This document shows, one piece after another, positions 25,355 to 34,579 of a stretch of 64,000 nucleotides of DNA. Under the pieces are notes generated by a model. It ran no database searches and was not told the origin of the DNA. It was given only the letters and a program-made list of their open reading frames with translations. The first letter of the stretch is position 1; each line of letters starts with the position of its first letter. Source of the DNA: Vibrio mimicus CAIM 602 (GTDB lineage: Bacteria > Pseudomonadota > Gammaproteobacteria > Enterobacterales > Vibrionaceae); assembly GCF_000338875.1 (NCBI RefSeq), contig NZ_AOMO01000066.1, positions 62,001 to 126,000 on the forward strand. The letters are read 5' to 3'. A program made the translations under genes and the position numbers.

Positions 25355-26485
25355 ATGGACGGATTGATCACCTTATGGTCGGAAACGGGTATTGCCAACT
25401 TTGAGCTTGGACAGATCATTATGATCTTGGTGGGCTGTTTGCTGCTGTTTTTGGCTATTCGTAAAGGCTTTGAACCTCTGCTTCTATTGCCGATTGGTTT
25501 CGGTGCTGTATTGGCGAATATCCCCAATGCAGGTTTTACCGAACCAGGCGGTTTGCTGTATTACGTGTACCACATAGGTATTGAGTCGGGTGTTTTCCCA
25601 CTGCTGATTTTTATGGGCGTGGGAGCAATGACTGACTTTGGCGCATTGATTGCTAACCCGAAAACCTTATGGTTGGGAGCGGCTGCACAGCTAGGTATTT
25701 TCGCCACTTTATTTGGTGCGATTTTGCTGAACTTTGTACCGGGTATGGAGTTTTCCATGGCCGATGCATCATCCATTGCGATTATTGGTGGTGCGGATGG
25801 CCCAACGGCAATTTTCCTTGCCAGCCAGTTGTCTCCAGATCTACTGGGTGCAATTGCAGTAGCCGCATATAGCTATATGGCGCTAGTGCCGATTATTCAG
25901 CCGCCAATCATGAAAGCGTTAACCACTCCGGAAGAGCGCAAAATCAAAATGGCTCAACTACGTCATGTTGGAAAAACGGAGAAGATCGTTTTTCCTCTCG
26001 TAGTGTTATTGATGACTATTCTGTTTTTGCCAGCAGCAACACCTTTGGTGGGAATGTTCTGTTTGGGGAATTTGATGCGTGAAGCGGGAGTGGTGGATCG
26101 TTTGTCAAAAACCGCACAAAACGAGCTGATCAACATTGTGACCATCTTTCTTGGGTTGGGTGTCGGTTCAAAATTGCAGGCCGATACATTCCTCAACTTG
26201 GAAACCTTGGGTATTTTGGCGTTAGGCGCAGCGGCTTTCAGTATTGGTACTGCTGGCGGCGTTATCATGGCTAAAATTCTCAATAAGTTTTCTAAAGAAG
26301 ACATCAACCCATTGATTGGTGCTGCTGGGGTTTCTGCAGTACCTATGGCGGCTCGTGTGGTGAACAAAGTTGGCTTAGAAGCGAATCCACAGAACTTTTT
26401 GCTGATGCATGCAATGGGACCAAACGTTGCTGGCGTTTTAGGTTCAGCCGTTGCTGCGGGCGTGTTGTTGGCCTTAGTTGGTTAA
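25355..26485 (+). CDS. oadB: Oxaloacetate decarboxylase beta subunit OadB (Na+ pump)
   Basis: Integral membrane subunit that decarboxylates carboxybiotin and uses the energy to export Na+. The 376-residue protein is highly hydrophobic with about nine or more membrane segments and the conserved GGADGPTAIFLA region (about 145-156), where the family has the Na+-binding aspartate. It follows oadA by nine bases, and ends at a terminator with a UUCG loop. V. cholerae has two such operons; this one lacks the citrate-fermentation neighbours, so it is probably the housekeeping copy. Confidence 0.96.
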   Translation: MDGLITLWSETGIANFELGQIIMILVGCLLLFLAIRKGFEPLLLLPIGFGAVLANIPNAGFTEPGGLLYYVYHIGIESGVFPLLIFMGVGAMTDFGALIANPKTLWLGAAAQLGIFATLFGAILLNFVPGMEFSMADASSIAIIGGADGPTAIFLASQLSPDLLGAIAVAAYSYMALVPIIQPPIMKALTTPEERKIKMAQLRHVGKTEKIVFPLVVLLMTILFLPAATPLVGMFCLGNLMREAGVVDRLSKTAQNELINIVTIFLGLGVGSKLQADTFLNLETLGILALGAAAFSIGTAGGVIMAKILNKFSKEDINPLIGAAGVSAVPMAARVVNKVGLEANPQNFLLMHAMGPNVAGVLGSAVAAGVLLALVG

Positions 26486-26542
26486 TCTCTGCTCAAAATA
26501 GCAACGCAAAGTTAACGAGTTAAAAGAAATTGGTATATATTC

Positions 26543-26569
26543 AAAGGGATGCTTCGGCATCCCTTTTTT
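26543..26569 (+). terminator. Terminator of oadGAB
   Basis: A GGGATGC / GCATCCC stem with the stable TTCG loop (stem 26546-26552 and 26557-26563) followed by TTTTTTA. It lies about 60 bases after the oadB stop and just before the next gene. Confidence 0.88.
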
Positions 26570-26593
26570 ATTCGCGCGATAGGGATAGTGGAA

Positions 26594-27544
26594 ATGGAAA
26601 ACAAACAAATCGTCATTACCCAATTTGGTACACCGGAGGTGTTGGCTATACAAACTTCACCAATCCCAACGCCAAAACCGGGTGAGGTAGTCGTGAAAGT
26701 CGCTTTCGCTGGTGTGAACCCTATCGATGTGAAAACCCGAGCCGGTTTAGGCTGGGCGGCAGCACAAAACAAAGACAAGTTGCCGTGGACGCCGGGTTAC
26801 GATATCTCCGGACGAGTTGTTGCTTTGGGGGAGGGCGTTACTCGCCTCAAAGAGCGTGATAACGTAGCCGGGTTTATTGGTTTTCCACTGCGTGGTGGTG
26901 GTTATAGTCAATATGTTTGTGTACCAGAACAAGAACTGAGTTTAGTGCCTGATGCGGTGACTTTAGAAGCTGCCGCAGCTTTACCCTTGGCGGGACAAAC
27001 CGCGGCACAAGCACTAAGTAAAGCGCAAGTTCAGGAAGGTGAGCGAGTATTGATATTGGCAGGAGCAGGTGGTGTGGGTCATATCGCGGTACAAATCGCG
27101 CTTGCTGCCAAAGCGGAAGTGTTTACCACCTGTAGTGAAGCAAACTTAGATTATCTTGCGACCTTAGGCGCTCATGCGATTAACTACCAGTTTGCTCCCG
27201 TATCACAGCGTCTGGAAGAGGTGGATGTGCTGATTGATTTGGTTGGTGGAGATGCCGCATTAGACGCACTCAAATGCCTAAAAGACAATGCTCGAGTCAT
27301 TACCGTACCTACTTTAACTGCCGAGTTGATCTGTGAAAAAGCGAAGTTACTGGGATTTGATGCAACAGGCATGTTAGTTGACCCAAATCCAGAGCAGCTC
27401 GATACCATGCTCTACATGGTTAGCGTAGGTTTGCTGAAATTAGAGATCCAGCAGATCTACCCGATGACAGAAGTGATATTGGCACATCAACAAATTGAAT
27501 CTGGGCACACGCGGGGCAAGTTGCTTCTTGATATGAAATGCTAG
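26594..27544 (+). CDS. Zinc-free quinone oxidoreductase / alcohol dehydrogenase-like protein
   Basis: Medium-chain dehydrogenase/reductase family, zeta-crystallin/quinone reductase branch, expected to use NADPH to reduce quinones or enones. I place the start at 26594 (MENKQIVITQ) because the upstream in-frame codons run through the oadB terminator. The 316-residue protein has a GroES-like N-terminal domain with GVNPIDVKTR, and a Rossmann fold with AGAGGVGHIAVQ (about 151-162). The zinc-binding cysteines of alcohol dehydrogenases are absent. The specific substrate is unknown. It overlaps yqaA by seven bases. Confidence 0.85.
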   Translation: MENKQIVITQFGTPEVLAIQTSPIPTPKPGEVVVKVAFAGVNPIDVKTRAGLGWAAAQNKDKLPWTPGYDISGRVVALGEGVTRLKERDNVAGFIGFPLRGGGYSQYVCVPEQELSLVPDAVTLEAAAALPLAGQTAAQALSKAQVQEGERVLILAGAGGVGHIAVQIALAAKAEVFTTCSEANLDYLATLGAHAINYQFAPVSQRLEEVDVLIDLVGGDAALDALKCLKDNARVITVPTLTAELICEKAKLLGFDATGMLVDPNPEQLDTMLYMVSVGLLKLEIQQIYPMTEVILAHQQIESGHTRGKLLLDMKC

Positions 27545-27999
27545 AGTGGTTCAATGATTTTTTCCAACCACTGACCTCTCTATTAGCCGAATCGCCACTC
27601 ACTTTGTTGTTTTGGAGTGGCTTTCTCAGTGCCACTTTACTGCCTGGTGGGTCTGAAGCGGCATTGCTGGCCAGTTTATCCCTTGCTCAGCACCCCGTTT
27701 GGTGGATAGTCACGGTTTCAACGGCAGGTAATACTTTAGGTGGCATGACCAATTATTGGTTAGGTTTATGGCTTCCACATCGAACTCATACGCAAAAACA
27801 AGGTCATAAAGCCAGACTCTGGTTGCAGCGTTATGGTTATTGGGCGCTGCTAGGCAGCTGGTTGCCCATTATTGGCGATCCGCTCTGTTTAGCGGCAGGT
27901 TGGCTACGTTTGAAGGCGTTTCCTGCATTTTTAATGATTTTAGTTGGTAAGGCGCTGCGCTATACATTGCTCGCCGCACTCTATTACGGTTTGTTTTAA
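27538..27999 (+). CDS. yqaA: YqaA/DedA-family small membrane protein
   Basis: The 153-residue protein has three to four hydrophobic segments (about 14-36, 46-68, 108-128 and 132-150), and the family-like LPGGSEAALLASLSL region near 37-51. It is related to the YqaA branch of the SNARE-associated/DedA (VTT) superfamily, thought to act in membrane or lipid homeostasis; no direct activity is known for it. It overlaps the oxidoreductase gene and precedes the M16 protease by ten bases, so the three may be one transcription unit. Confidence 0.8.
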   Translation: MLEWFNDFFQPLTSLLAESPLTLLFWSGFLSATLLPGGSEAALLASLSLAQHPVWWIVTVSTAGNTLGGMTNYWLGLWLPHRTHTQKQGHKARLWLQRYGYWALLGSWLPIIGDPLCLAAGWLRLKAFPAFLMILVGKALRYTLLAALYYGLF

Positions 28000-28008
28000 G
28001 GAGATGTA

Positions 28009-30864
28009 ATGAGAAAAATCGGGTTGTATGGATTTTCTCTGTGGTTATTGGTCGGATGCAGTGCTTCTGACTCATCGCTACCTCTGTTTTCTTCTCTGCC
28101 GAAAGGCGTCACCTTAGTTGAAGAAGTGCCTGCAGTGCCGGGCAAGGTGATGATTCCTTATTCCAAATATCGCCTCGATAATGGCCTGACAGTGATCCTT
28201 TCACCTGACAAGTCAGATCCTCTTGTACATCTCGATGTGACTTATCATGTCGGTTCCGCTCGTGAAGAGATTGGTAAATCAGGTTTTGCGCATTTCTTTG
28301 AGCACATGATGTTTCAAGGATCTAAACATGTCGGTGATCAGCAACATTTCCGTTTGATTACTGAAGCAGGAGGTTCATTGAATGGAACCACGAACCGCGA
28401 TCGCACCAATTATTTTGAAACGGTTCCAGCCAACCAATTGGAAAAAATGTTATGGCTAGAATCGGATCGGATGGGCTTTTTGCTCGATGCCGTATCGCAG
28501 CGTAAATTTGAGATCCAACGCGACACAGTAAAAAATGAGCGAGCTCAGAATTACGATAATCGTCCTTATGGTTTGATGTGGGAGAAAATGGGTGAGGCGC
28601 TTTATCCTGAAGGCCATCCTTATTCTTGGCAAACTATTGGCTATGTCAGTGATTTAGATCGTGTAGATGTGAATGATCTGAAAGCCTTTTTCTTACGCTG
28701 GTATGGCCCGAACAATGCGGTGTTAACCATAGGTGGTGATCTAGATGTTCAGCAGACTTTAACTTGGGTACAAAAATACTTCGGTTCGATTCCCAAAGGC
28801 CCAGAAGTTGTCGATGCACCTAAACAGCCTGCGCGTTTGACGGAAGATCGCTATATCACCTTAGAAGATCGTGTGCAGCAGCCGATGCTGCTGATCGGAT
28901 GGCCGACTCAGTATTTAGGCTCGGATGATGAAGTGGCGCTTGATGCTCTGGCAAGCGTATTGGGCAGCGGCAATAACAGCTTCTTGTACCAAGAGTTAGT
29001 CAAAACACAAAAGGCAGTCGATGCTGGCGCATTCCAAGATTGCGCGGAGCTTGCCTGTACGTTTTATGTTTATGCCATGGCACCCTCTGGTTCGGAAGGA
29101 AAGTTAGCACCTCTCTACCAAGAGACAATGCAAGTGCTGGAGAAATTTAAGCAGCAAGGCGTTTCAGCACAACGCTTAGAACAAATCACTGGTTCAGAAG
29201 AAGCCAATGCAGTATTTGCATTAGAAAGTGTGAAAGGCAAGGTTACTCAATTGGCCGCCAATCAAACTTTCTTTGATAACCCCGATCGTATTGAAAGTCA
29301 GTTAGAAAAAATCCGTGCAGTGACGCCACAGTCGGTGCAGCAGGTGTTTACGCGTTATCTTGATAATCAGCCGAAAGTCACTTTAAGTGTGGTTGCTAAA
29401 GGCAAAACCGATTTTGCCGTTCGTCCAGCAACGTTCACCACGCCTGAACGCCAGTTGCCAGAGTACCAAAAAATTGGTGATGAACAGTTGGCCTATCGGG
29501 AAGTGAAAGATAATTTTGATCGTTCACAAATGCCACAAGTGGCCGAAGCTGTTCAGGCTCGTTCCCCTAAACTGTACGATGTCTATTTTGATAATGGTGC
29601 TCAGTTGCTGGGTACCCAGACCAGTGAAACCCCGACCGTACTGCTTGAAATCGAATTGCCTGCGGGTGAACGCCAAGTCACGGTAGGGAAAGAGGGACTC
29701 GCGAATTTAACCGCTAGCCTGTTGCAAGAAGGTAGCCAAAGCCGCAGTGCAGAAGAAATTCAAGCTCAGTTAGATAAGTTAGGCTCGAGTATTCAAGTGG
29801 CAGCGGGGTCTTATTCGACCAGCATAGTTGTATCGAGCTTGAAGAAAAACTTACCGGAAACGCTAAAAGTCGTGCAAGAGGTGCTTTTAACTCCGGCATT
29901 CAGTAAAAAAGATTTTTCTCGTTTACAGCAGCAAATGTTGCAAGGCTTGGTGTATCAACATCAGCAACCCAGTTGGTTAGCGTCGCAAGCAACTCGACAA
30001 GTTTTGTGGGGAGAGAGCTTATTTGCTCGCTCCGGTGATGGCACTCAAGCTTCCGTCTCTTCATTAACTCTCAAAGATGTAAAGCAGTTCTATCGTCAAC
30101 ATTACACGCCGCACGGAGCGCAAATTGCTGTTGTGGGTGATATCAGTGCGCGAGAAATTCGCCAGCAATTGCAGTTTATTGCCGATTGGAAAGGTGAAGC
30201 TGCTCCGTTGATAAACCCTCAAGTTGTGCCCAATTTAACGAAACAAAAAATCTATTTGGTGGATAAGCCAGGAGCACCACAAAGCATAGTGCGTATGGTG
30301 CGAAAAGGACTTCCATTTGATGCAACAGGTGAGCTTTATTTGACTCAGCTAGCGAACTTTAATTTGGCAGGAAACTTCAACAGTCGGATTAACCAAAATT
30401 TGCGTGAGGAGAAAGGCTACACCTATGGCGCAGGGAGCTATTTTGCTAGCAACCGTGAAATTGGTGCGATTGTCTTTAATGCGCCAGTGCGTGCGGATGT
30501 GACCATCGAAGCGATTCAAGAAATGATCAAAGAGATGCGTCATTTCAGCCAAGCTGGCATTACCGATGAAGAGATGAAATTTTTACGTCTCGCAGTCGGT
30601 CAACAAGATGCGCTGATGTACGAAACACCAGCGCAGAAAGCTCAGCTTGTTTCAAGTATTCTGACTTACAGCTTAGATCGTGACTATTTACAGCAGCGTA
30701 ATGAGATAGTGAAAAGTGTCGATCGCGCAACACTTAACAAATTAGCTGCCAAATGGTTCAATCCAGATGATTATCAAATCATTGTTGTTGGTGATGCTAA
30801 ACAACTTAAACCACAGTTGGAAAAGTTAGGCATCGCGCTAGAAGAGCTTGAAATCATCCGCTAG
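28009..30864 (+). CDS. M16-family (insulinase-like) zinc protease, predicted lipoprotein
   Basis: The 951-residue protein starts with a lipoprotein signal (MRKIGLYGF...LLVGCSAS; Cys17) with serine after the cysteine, which in E. coli rules favours outer-membrane sorting. The first M16 domain has the inverted zinc motif HFFEH at about 92-96, with the downstream glutamate in the KNERAQN region. A second M16-type half (about 500-950) lacks an obvious HxxEH. Such paired domains usually degrade short peptides in a closed chamber. It follows yqaA directly. I do not recognise a characterised substrate. Confidence 0.9.
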   Translation: MRKIGLYGFSLWLLVGCSASDSSLPLFSSLPKGVTLVEEVPAVPGKVMIPYSKYRLDNGLTVILSPDKSDPLVHLDVTYHVGSAREEIGKSGFAHFFEHMMFQGSKHVGDQQHFRLITEAGGSLNGTTNRDRTNYFETVPANQLEKMLWLESDRMGFLLDAVSQRKFEIQRDTVKNERAQNYDNRPYGLMWEKMGEALYPEGHPYSWQTIGYVSDLDRVDVNDLKAFFLRWYGPNNAVLTIGGDLDVQQTLTWVQKYFGSIPKGPEVVDAPKQPARLTEDRYITLEDRVQQPMLLIGWPTQYLGSDDEVALDALASVLGSGNNSFLYQELVKTQKAVDAGAFQDCAELACTFYVYAMAPSGSEGKLAPLYQETMQVLEKFKQQGVSAQRLEQITGSEEANAVFALESVKGKVTQLAANQTFFDNPDRIESQLEKIRAVTPQSVQQVFTRYLDNQPKVTLSVVAKGKTDFAVRPATFTTPERQLPEYQKIGDEQLAYREVKDNFDRSQMPQVAEAVQARSPKLYDVYFDNGAQLLGTQTSETPTVLLEIELPAGERQVTVGKEGLANLTASLLQEGSQSRSAEEIQAQLDKLGSSIQVAAGSYSTSIVVSSLKKNLPETLKVVQEVLLTPAFSKKDFSRLQQQMLQGLVYQHQQPSWLASQATRQVLWGESLFARSGDGTQASVSSLTLKDVKQFYRQHYTPHGAQIAVVGDISAREIRQQLQFIADWKGEAAPLINPQVVPNLTKQKIYLVDKPGAPQSIVRMVRKGLPFDATGELYLTQLANFNLAGNFNSRINQNLREEKGYTYGAGSYFASNREIGAIVFNAPVRADVTIEAIQEMIKEMRHFSQAGITDEEMKFLRLAVGQQDALMYETPAQKAQLVSSILTYSLDRDYLQQRNEIVKSVDRATLNKLAAKWFNPDDYQIIVVGDAKQLKPQLEKLGIALEELEIIR

Positions 30865-30879
30865 AGTACACATTTATTA

Positions 30880-30901
30880 ATGGGGCGTTTTACGCCCCAA
30901 A
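30880..30901 (+). terminator. Possible hairpin terminator after the M16 protease
   Basis: The stem TGGGGCG / CGCCCCA (30881-30887, 30893-30899) with a TTTTA loop lies 16 bases after the stop. There is no T tract downstream on the plus strand, so terminator activity is uncertain. Confidence 0.45.
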
Positions 30902-30975
30902 CTCGCTATGCTGCTTAGGCTATCAGCTTAAGAGGCGGCATTCGATTATAACCACCGACATAAGCGAAGCGTATT

Positions 30976-32550
30976 TTGAGTAAATTTGCCGAGCGACTAA
31001 AAACAGTTGCAGATAAACCAGAAGTATTTCAAAACTTTAGCCGTGGATTGGAGCGCGAATCTCTGCGTTACACGCCGGAAGGCGCGCTCACGCAGACGCC
31101 ACACCCGAAAGAACTGGGAGCGGCATTAACCCACCGTTTGATCACGACTGATTTTGCGGAGTCCTTGCTCGAATTCATTACCCCAGTTTCCCACGATGTG
31201 GATACGCTCATCGCACAGATGTCGGATATTCATCATTTCGCACAGACCAAGCTTGGTGATGAAAAATTATGGCCACTATCTATGCCTTGCTACGTGGGTA
31301 GTGAAGAGGGCATAGAGCTGGCGCAATACGGCTCATCGAATACTGGGAAAATGAAAACCTTGTATCGTGAAGGCCTTAAACGTCGCTACGGCAGCCTGAT
31401 GCAGATCATCTCTGGAGTGCATTTTAACTTTTCATTCCCTGATAGCTTTTGGGATGCACTGTATGGTGAGCAAGAGCAGCAAGCACGCCAAGTAAGCAAA
31501 TCTGCTGCTTATTTTGGGGTGATTCGTAACTACTACCGCTTTGGTTGGTTGATCCCATATCTATTTGGCGCTTCACCAGCACTGTGTTCTTCCTTCTTGC
31601 AGGGTCGTAAAACCGACCTGCCTTTTGAGTCGATTGGTAAAACACTTTACCTGCCTTACGCAACTTCACTGCGTTTAAGTGATTTGGGTTATACCAACAG
31701 TGCGCAAAGTGTGCTGCAAATTGGTTTCAACAGCATTGAGCAATACCTGCAAGGGTTGAATGAAGCGATTCGTACACCATCGAAAGAGTTCGCCAAACTC
31801 GGAGTGAAAGTTGATGGTGAATATCGTCAGCTCAACAGCAATGTGCTGCAGATTGAAAACGAACTTTATGCGCCGATCCGTCCGAAACGCGTGACACAAA
31901 GTGGCGAACGCCCTTCGCAAGCTTTGGCTCGTGCTGGGGTTGAGTATATTGAAGTTCGCTCACTTGATGTGAACCCGTTTAGCCCAATCGGTATTACCGA
32001 AGATCAGGTGCGTTTCCTAGATCTGTTCTTGGCTTGGACGGCATTGTCGGATTCTGACCCTATGGATAGCTGTGAACTGGGATGTTGGCGTGACAACTGG
32101 CGCAAAGTTGTGCTGGAAGGTCGCAAGCCTGGCTTAGAGCTGCAAATTGGTTGTCATGGCGAAGTGCTGACTTTGCAAGCATGGGCGAAACGCGTATTTG
32201 CGGACTTGCGTATGATTGCTGAAATTATGGATGAAACACAAGGCAGCAGGGCATACCAAGAAGTGTGTGAAAAGCTGGAAAGCTGGATTGACAATCCTGA
32301 ACTGACCTTATCAGCTCAAATCCTTGCTGAAATTAAACAGCACGGTGGCTTAGGTAAAACGGGTTGTGCACTGGGCAACGAGTATCGAGCCGCCAATTTA
32401 CAGCATCAATACCAATTTTATTCACAAGAAGAAATGGAACAGGAAGTCCGTCGCTCGATAGAAGCTCAAGCACAGATTGAAGCGCAAGAAACGCTCAGCT
32501 TTGATGCTTACTTAACGCAGTATTTTGCGTACTTACAGGCGACGGTTTAA
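30976..32550 (+). CDS. gshA: Glutamate-cysteine ligase GshA (type I)
   Basis: Makes gamma-glutamylcysteine, the first step of glutathione synthesis. The 524-residue protein contains the RGLERESLRYTPEG N-terminal signature (about 24-37), YGSLMQIISGVHFNFS and the EVRSLDVNPFSP segment, all typical of the enterobacterial type I enzyme. The start I can support is TTG at 30976 (TTG-AGT-AAA, read as MSKFAER); I see no in-frame ATG or GTG that would keep a normal length. It is followed by luxS after about 50 bases. Confidence 0.94.
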   Translation: MSKFAERLKTVADKPEVFQNFSRGLERESLRYTPEGALTQTPHPKELGAALTHRLITTDFAESLLEFITPVSHDVDTLIAQMSDIHHFAQTKLGDEKLWPLSMPCYVGSEEGIELAQYGSSNTGKMKTLYREGLKRRYGSLMQIISGVHFNFSFPDSFWDALYGEQEQQARQVSKSAAYFGVIRNYYRFGWLIPYLFGASPALCSSFLQGRKTDLPFESIGKTLYLPYATSLRLSDLGYTNSAQSVLQIGFNSIEQYLQGLNEAIRTPSKEFAKLGVKVDGEYRQLNSNVLQIENELYAPIRPKRVTQSGERPSQALARAGVEYIEVRSLDVNPFSPIGITEDQVRFLDLFLAWTALSDSDPMDSCELGCWRDNWRKVVLEGRKPGLELQIGCHGEVLTLQAWAKRVFADLRMIAEIMDETQGSRAYQEVCEKLESWIDNPELTLSAQILAEIKQHGGLGKTGCALGNEYRAANLQHQYQFYSQEEMEQEVRRSIEAQAQIEAQETLSFDAYLTQYFAYLQATV

Positions 32551-32603
32551 CGTTAAGTCATCAAGTGGCACGTATTAAGACGAGCCAGAAAGGGAGAAAG
32601 GAA

Positions 32604-33122
32604 ATGCCATTATTAGACAGCTTCACCGTCGATCATACTCGTATGAATGCGCCTGCAGTGCGTGTTGCGAAGACCATGCAAACCCCAAAAGGCGATACCA
32701 TTACGGTATTTGATTTGCGTTTTACTCTGCCAAACAAAGATATTTTGTCTGAGCGCGGTATTCACACTCTGGAGCATCTGTACGCGGGTTTTATGCGTGC
32801 TCACCTTAATGGAAGCCAAGTTGAGATCATCGATATTTCTCCTATGGGCTGCCGTACTGGCTTCTATATGAGTTTGATCGGTGCTCCAACTGAGCAGCAA
32901 GTGGCACAAGCTTGGTTAGCGGCAATGCAAGATGTGTTGAAAGTGGAAAGCCAAGATAAGATCCCAGAGCTAAACGAATACCAGTGCGGTACAGCAGCGA
33001 TGCATTCTCTGGAAGAAGCCAAAGCGATTGCGCAGAAAGTGATTGCGGCAGGTATTTCAGTTAACCGTAATGACGACTTGGCACTGCCTGAGTCAATGCT
33101 GAATGAGCTCAAGGTTCACTAA
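32604..33122 (+). CDS. luxS: S-ribosylhomocysteine lyase LuxS (AI-2 synthase)
   Basis: Splits S-ribosylhomocysteine to homocysteine and DPD, the precursor of autoinducer 2, while recycling methyl-cycle waste. I use the ATG at 32604 (MPLLDSFTVD), giving 172 residues after a strong AGGGAGAAAGGA site; a longer in-frame reading from 32565 is rejected. Metal ligands H54, H58 (HTLEH) and C128 (CGT), and the catalytic C83 (MGC), are present. AI-2 feeds the LuxPQ pathway that controls hapR in Vibrio. A terminator follows. Confidence 0.98.
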   Translation: MPLLDSFTVDHTRMNAPAVRVAKTMQTPKGDTITVFDLRFTLPNKDILSERGIHTLEHLYAGFMRAHLNGSQVEIIDISPMGCRTGFYMSLIGAPTEQQVAQAWLAAMQDVLKVESQDKIPELNEYQCGTAAMHSLEEAKAIAQKVIAAGISVNRNDDLALPESMLNELKVH

Positions 33123-33156
33123 GTTCATATTCGCAAATCTCGATGATAAACAACTA

Positions 33157-33190
33157 AAAGGCCCGAACAGAAGTTCGGGCCTTTGTTTTT
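33157..33190 (+). terminator. Terminator of luxS
   Basis: A 12-bp perfect stem AAAGGCCCGAAC / GTTCGGGCCTTT (33157-33168, 33173-33184) with an AGAA loop and a downstream GTTTTT. It lies between convergent luxS and the CorB-type gene, and may serve both strands. Confidence 0.88.
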
Positions 33191-33222
33191 CATCACTCTC
33201 GGAAAATTGGCCGGCAGTTAAA

Positions 33223-34497
33223 TCAAACAAGTTTTACTTTTTTGGGGTAAACCTTCACCAACTTAATTCGGTTTTCTTCCAGCTCTAAGATCTCCATCTT
33301 GTGCTGTGCTACTTTCACGCTCAGGTGGCTGGCCGGGATCTCTTCAAGGTGCTCCAAGATTAAACCGTTCAGTGTTCTAGGACCATCGGTGGGCAATTTC
33401 CATTTCAGGCTCTTGTTGATATCACGAATATTGGCACTTCCTTCAATCAAGAAGCTACCATCACTTTGTGGAGTTATTTCGTCGGCCAAGCTCGGTGACA
33501 TGGAAGTCGTAAATTCACCGACAATCTCTTCCAATATATCTTCCAACGTAGTTAGACCGATGATTTCGCCATACTCATCTACGATCAAACCAATTCGTTC
33601 CTTATTACGTTGGAATTTAAGAAGCTGAACGTTGAGTGGAGTACCTTCAGGGATAAAGTAGATCTCATCTGCAGCACGCAGCAGCATTTCTTTATTAAAG
33701 TCGTTCTTCTCAAGCATAAAGCGCGAAGCTTCACGCAAACGCAGGATCCCCACCACTTCATCGATTTTGTCACGGTACAACACCACACGTCCGTGCGGTG
33801 AGTGAGCTAACTGACGAGTGATAGATTTCCAATCATCGTTGATGTTGATCCCGGTGATCTCATTACGTGGGATCATGATGTCGTTCACCGTGACATGCTC
33901 AAGATCGAGGATCGACAGCAGCATATCTTGGTGACGGCGAGGGATAAGGCCGCCAGCCTCATTCACCACAGTACGCAACTCTTCTGAACTTAAATGGTCA
34001 CCTTTGCCATGCTTGGGTGAAATACCAAGTATGCGGATCAAACCATTAGTGATGAAATTGACGAACAAAACTAAAGGCGAGAGCACTTTCATTAAAATGG
34101 TCAGGAGAATGCTGCTCGCGTATGAAACTCGCTCTGGATAAAGTGCGGCCAAAGTTTTGGGTGTCACTTCTGCAAAGACCAAAATGACAAGAGTTAACGC
34201 ACCTGTTGCGATGGCGACCCCTAGATCACCATACAAACGCATCCCAATAATGGTCGCAATAGCGGAAGCAAGGATGTTGACGAGGTTGTTACCAATCAGG
34301 ATTAAGCCAATCAAACGATCTGGACGATCCAGTAGCTTCTCAACTCGTTTTGCACCTTTATGGCCACTGTTGGCTAAATGCTTTAAGCGGTAACGGTTAA
34401 GAGCCATCATGCCGGTTTCAGAACCGGAGAAATAGGCAGAAATAACAATGAGACACGCGAGTAGCGCAAATAAGATACCCGTTGATATGTCGTCCAA
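33223..34497 (-). CDS. corB: CorB/CorC-type (CNNM-family) membrane protein with CBS domains
   Basis: The 424-residue protein has an N-terminal DUF21/CNNM membrane domain with about three to four helices, tandem CBS domains, and a C-terminal CorC-HlyC domain. Members are implicated in Mg2+/Co2+ transport or efflux and are often mis-annotated as hemolysins. The N-terminus begins MDDISTGILFALLA, and SGSETGMMALNRYRL is the DUF21 signature. The function in this organism is inferred only from the family. It is upstream-adjacent to ypjD in the same orientation, 82 bases apart. Confidence 0.85.
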   Translation of the reverse strand: MDDISTGILFALLACLIVISAYFSGSETGMMALNRYRLKHLANSGHKGAKRVEKLLDRPDRLIGLILIGNNLVNILASAIATIIGMRLYGDLGVAIATGALTLVILVFAEVTPKTLAALYPERVSYASSILLTILMKVLSPLVLFVNFITNGLIRILGISPKHGKGDHLSSEELRTVVNEAGGLIPRRHQDMLLSILDLEHVTVNDIMIPRNEITGININDDWKSITRQLAHSPHGRVVLYRDKIDEVVGILRLREASRFMLEKNDFNKEMLLRAADEIYFIPEGTPLNVQLLKFQRNKERIGLIVDEYGEIIGLTTLEDILEEIVGEFTTSMSPSLADEITPQSDGSFLIEGSANIRDINKSLKWKLPTDGPRTLNGLILEHLEEIPASHLSVKVAQHKMEILELEENRIKLVKVYPKKVKLV

Positions 34498-34579
34498 AAC
34501 GCGAATTTTCCTTATGACAGTTTTCTAATTAAAGGCCGAACTGATCCACAGTGTCAAATGACGGCTCTGTGAATCTGGC

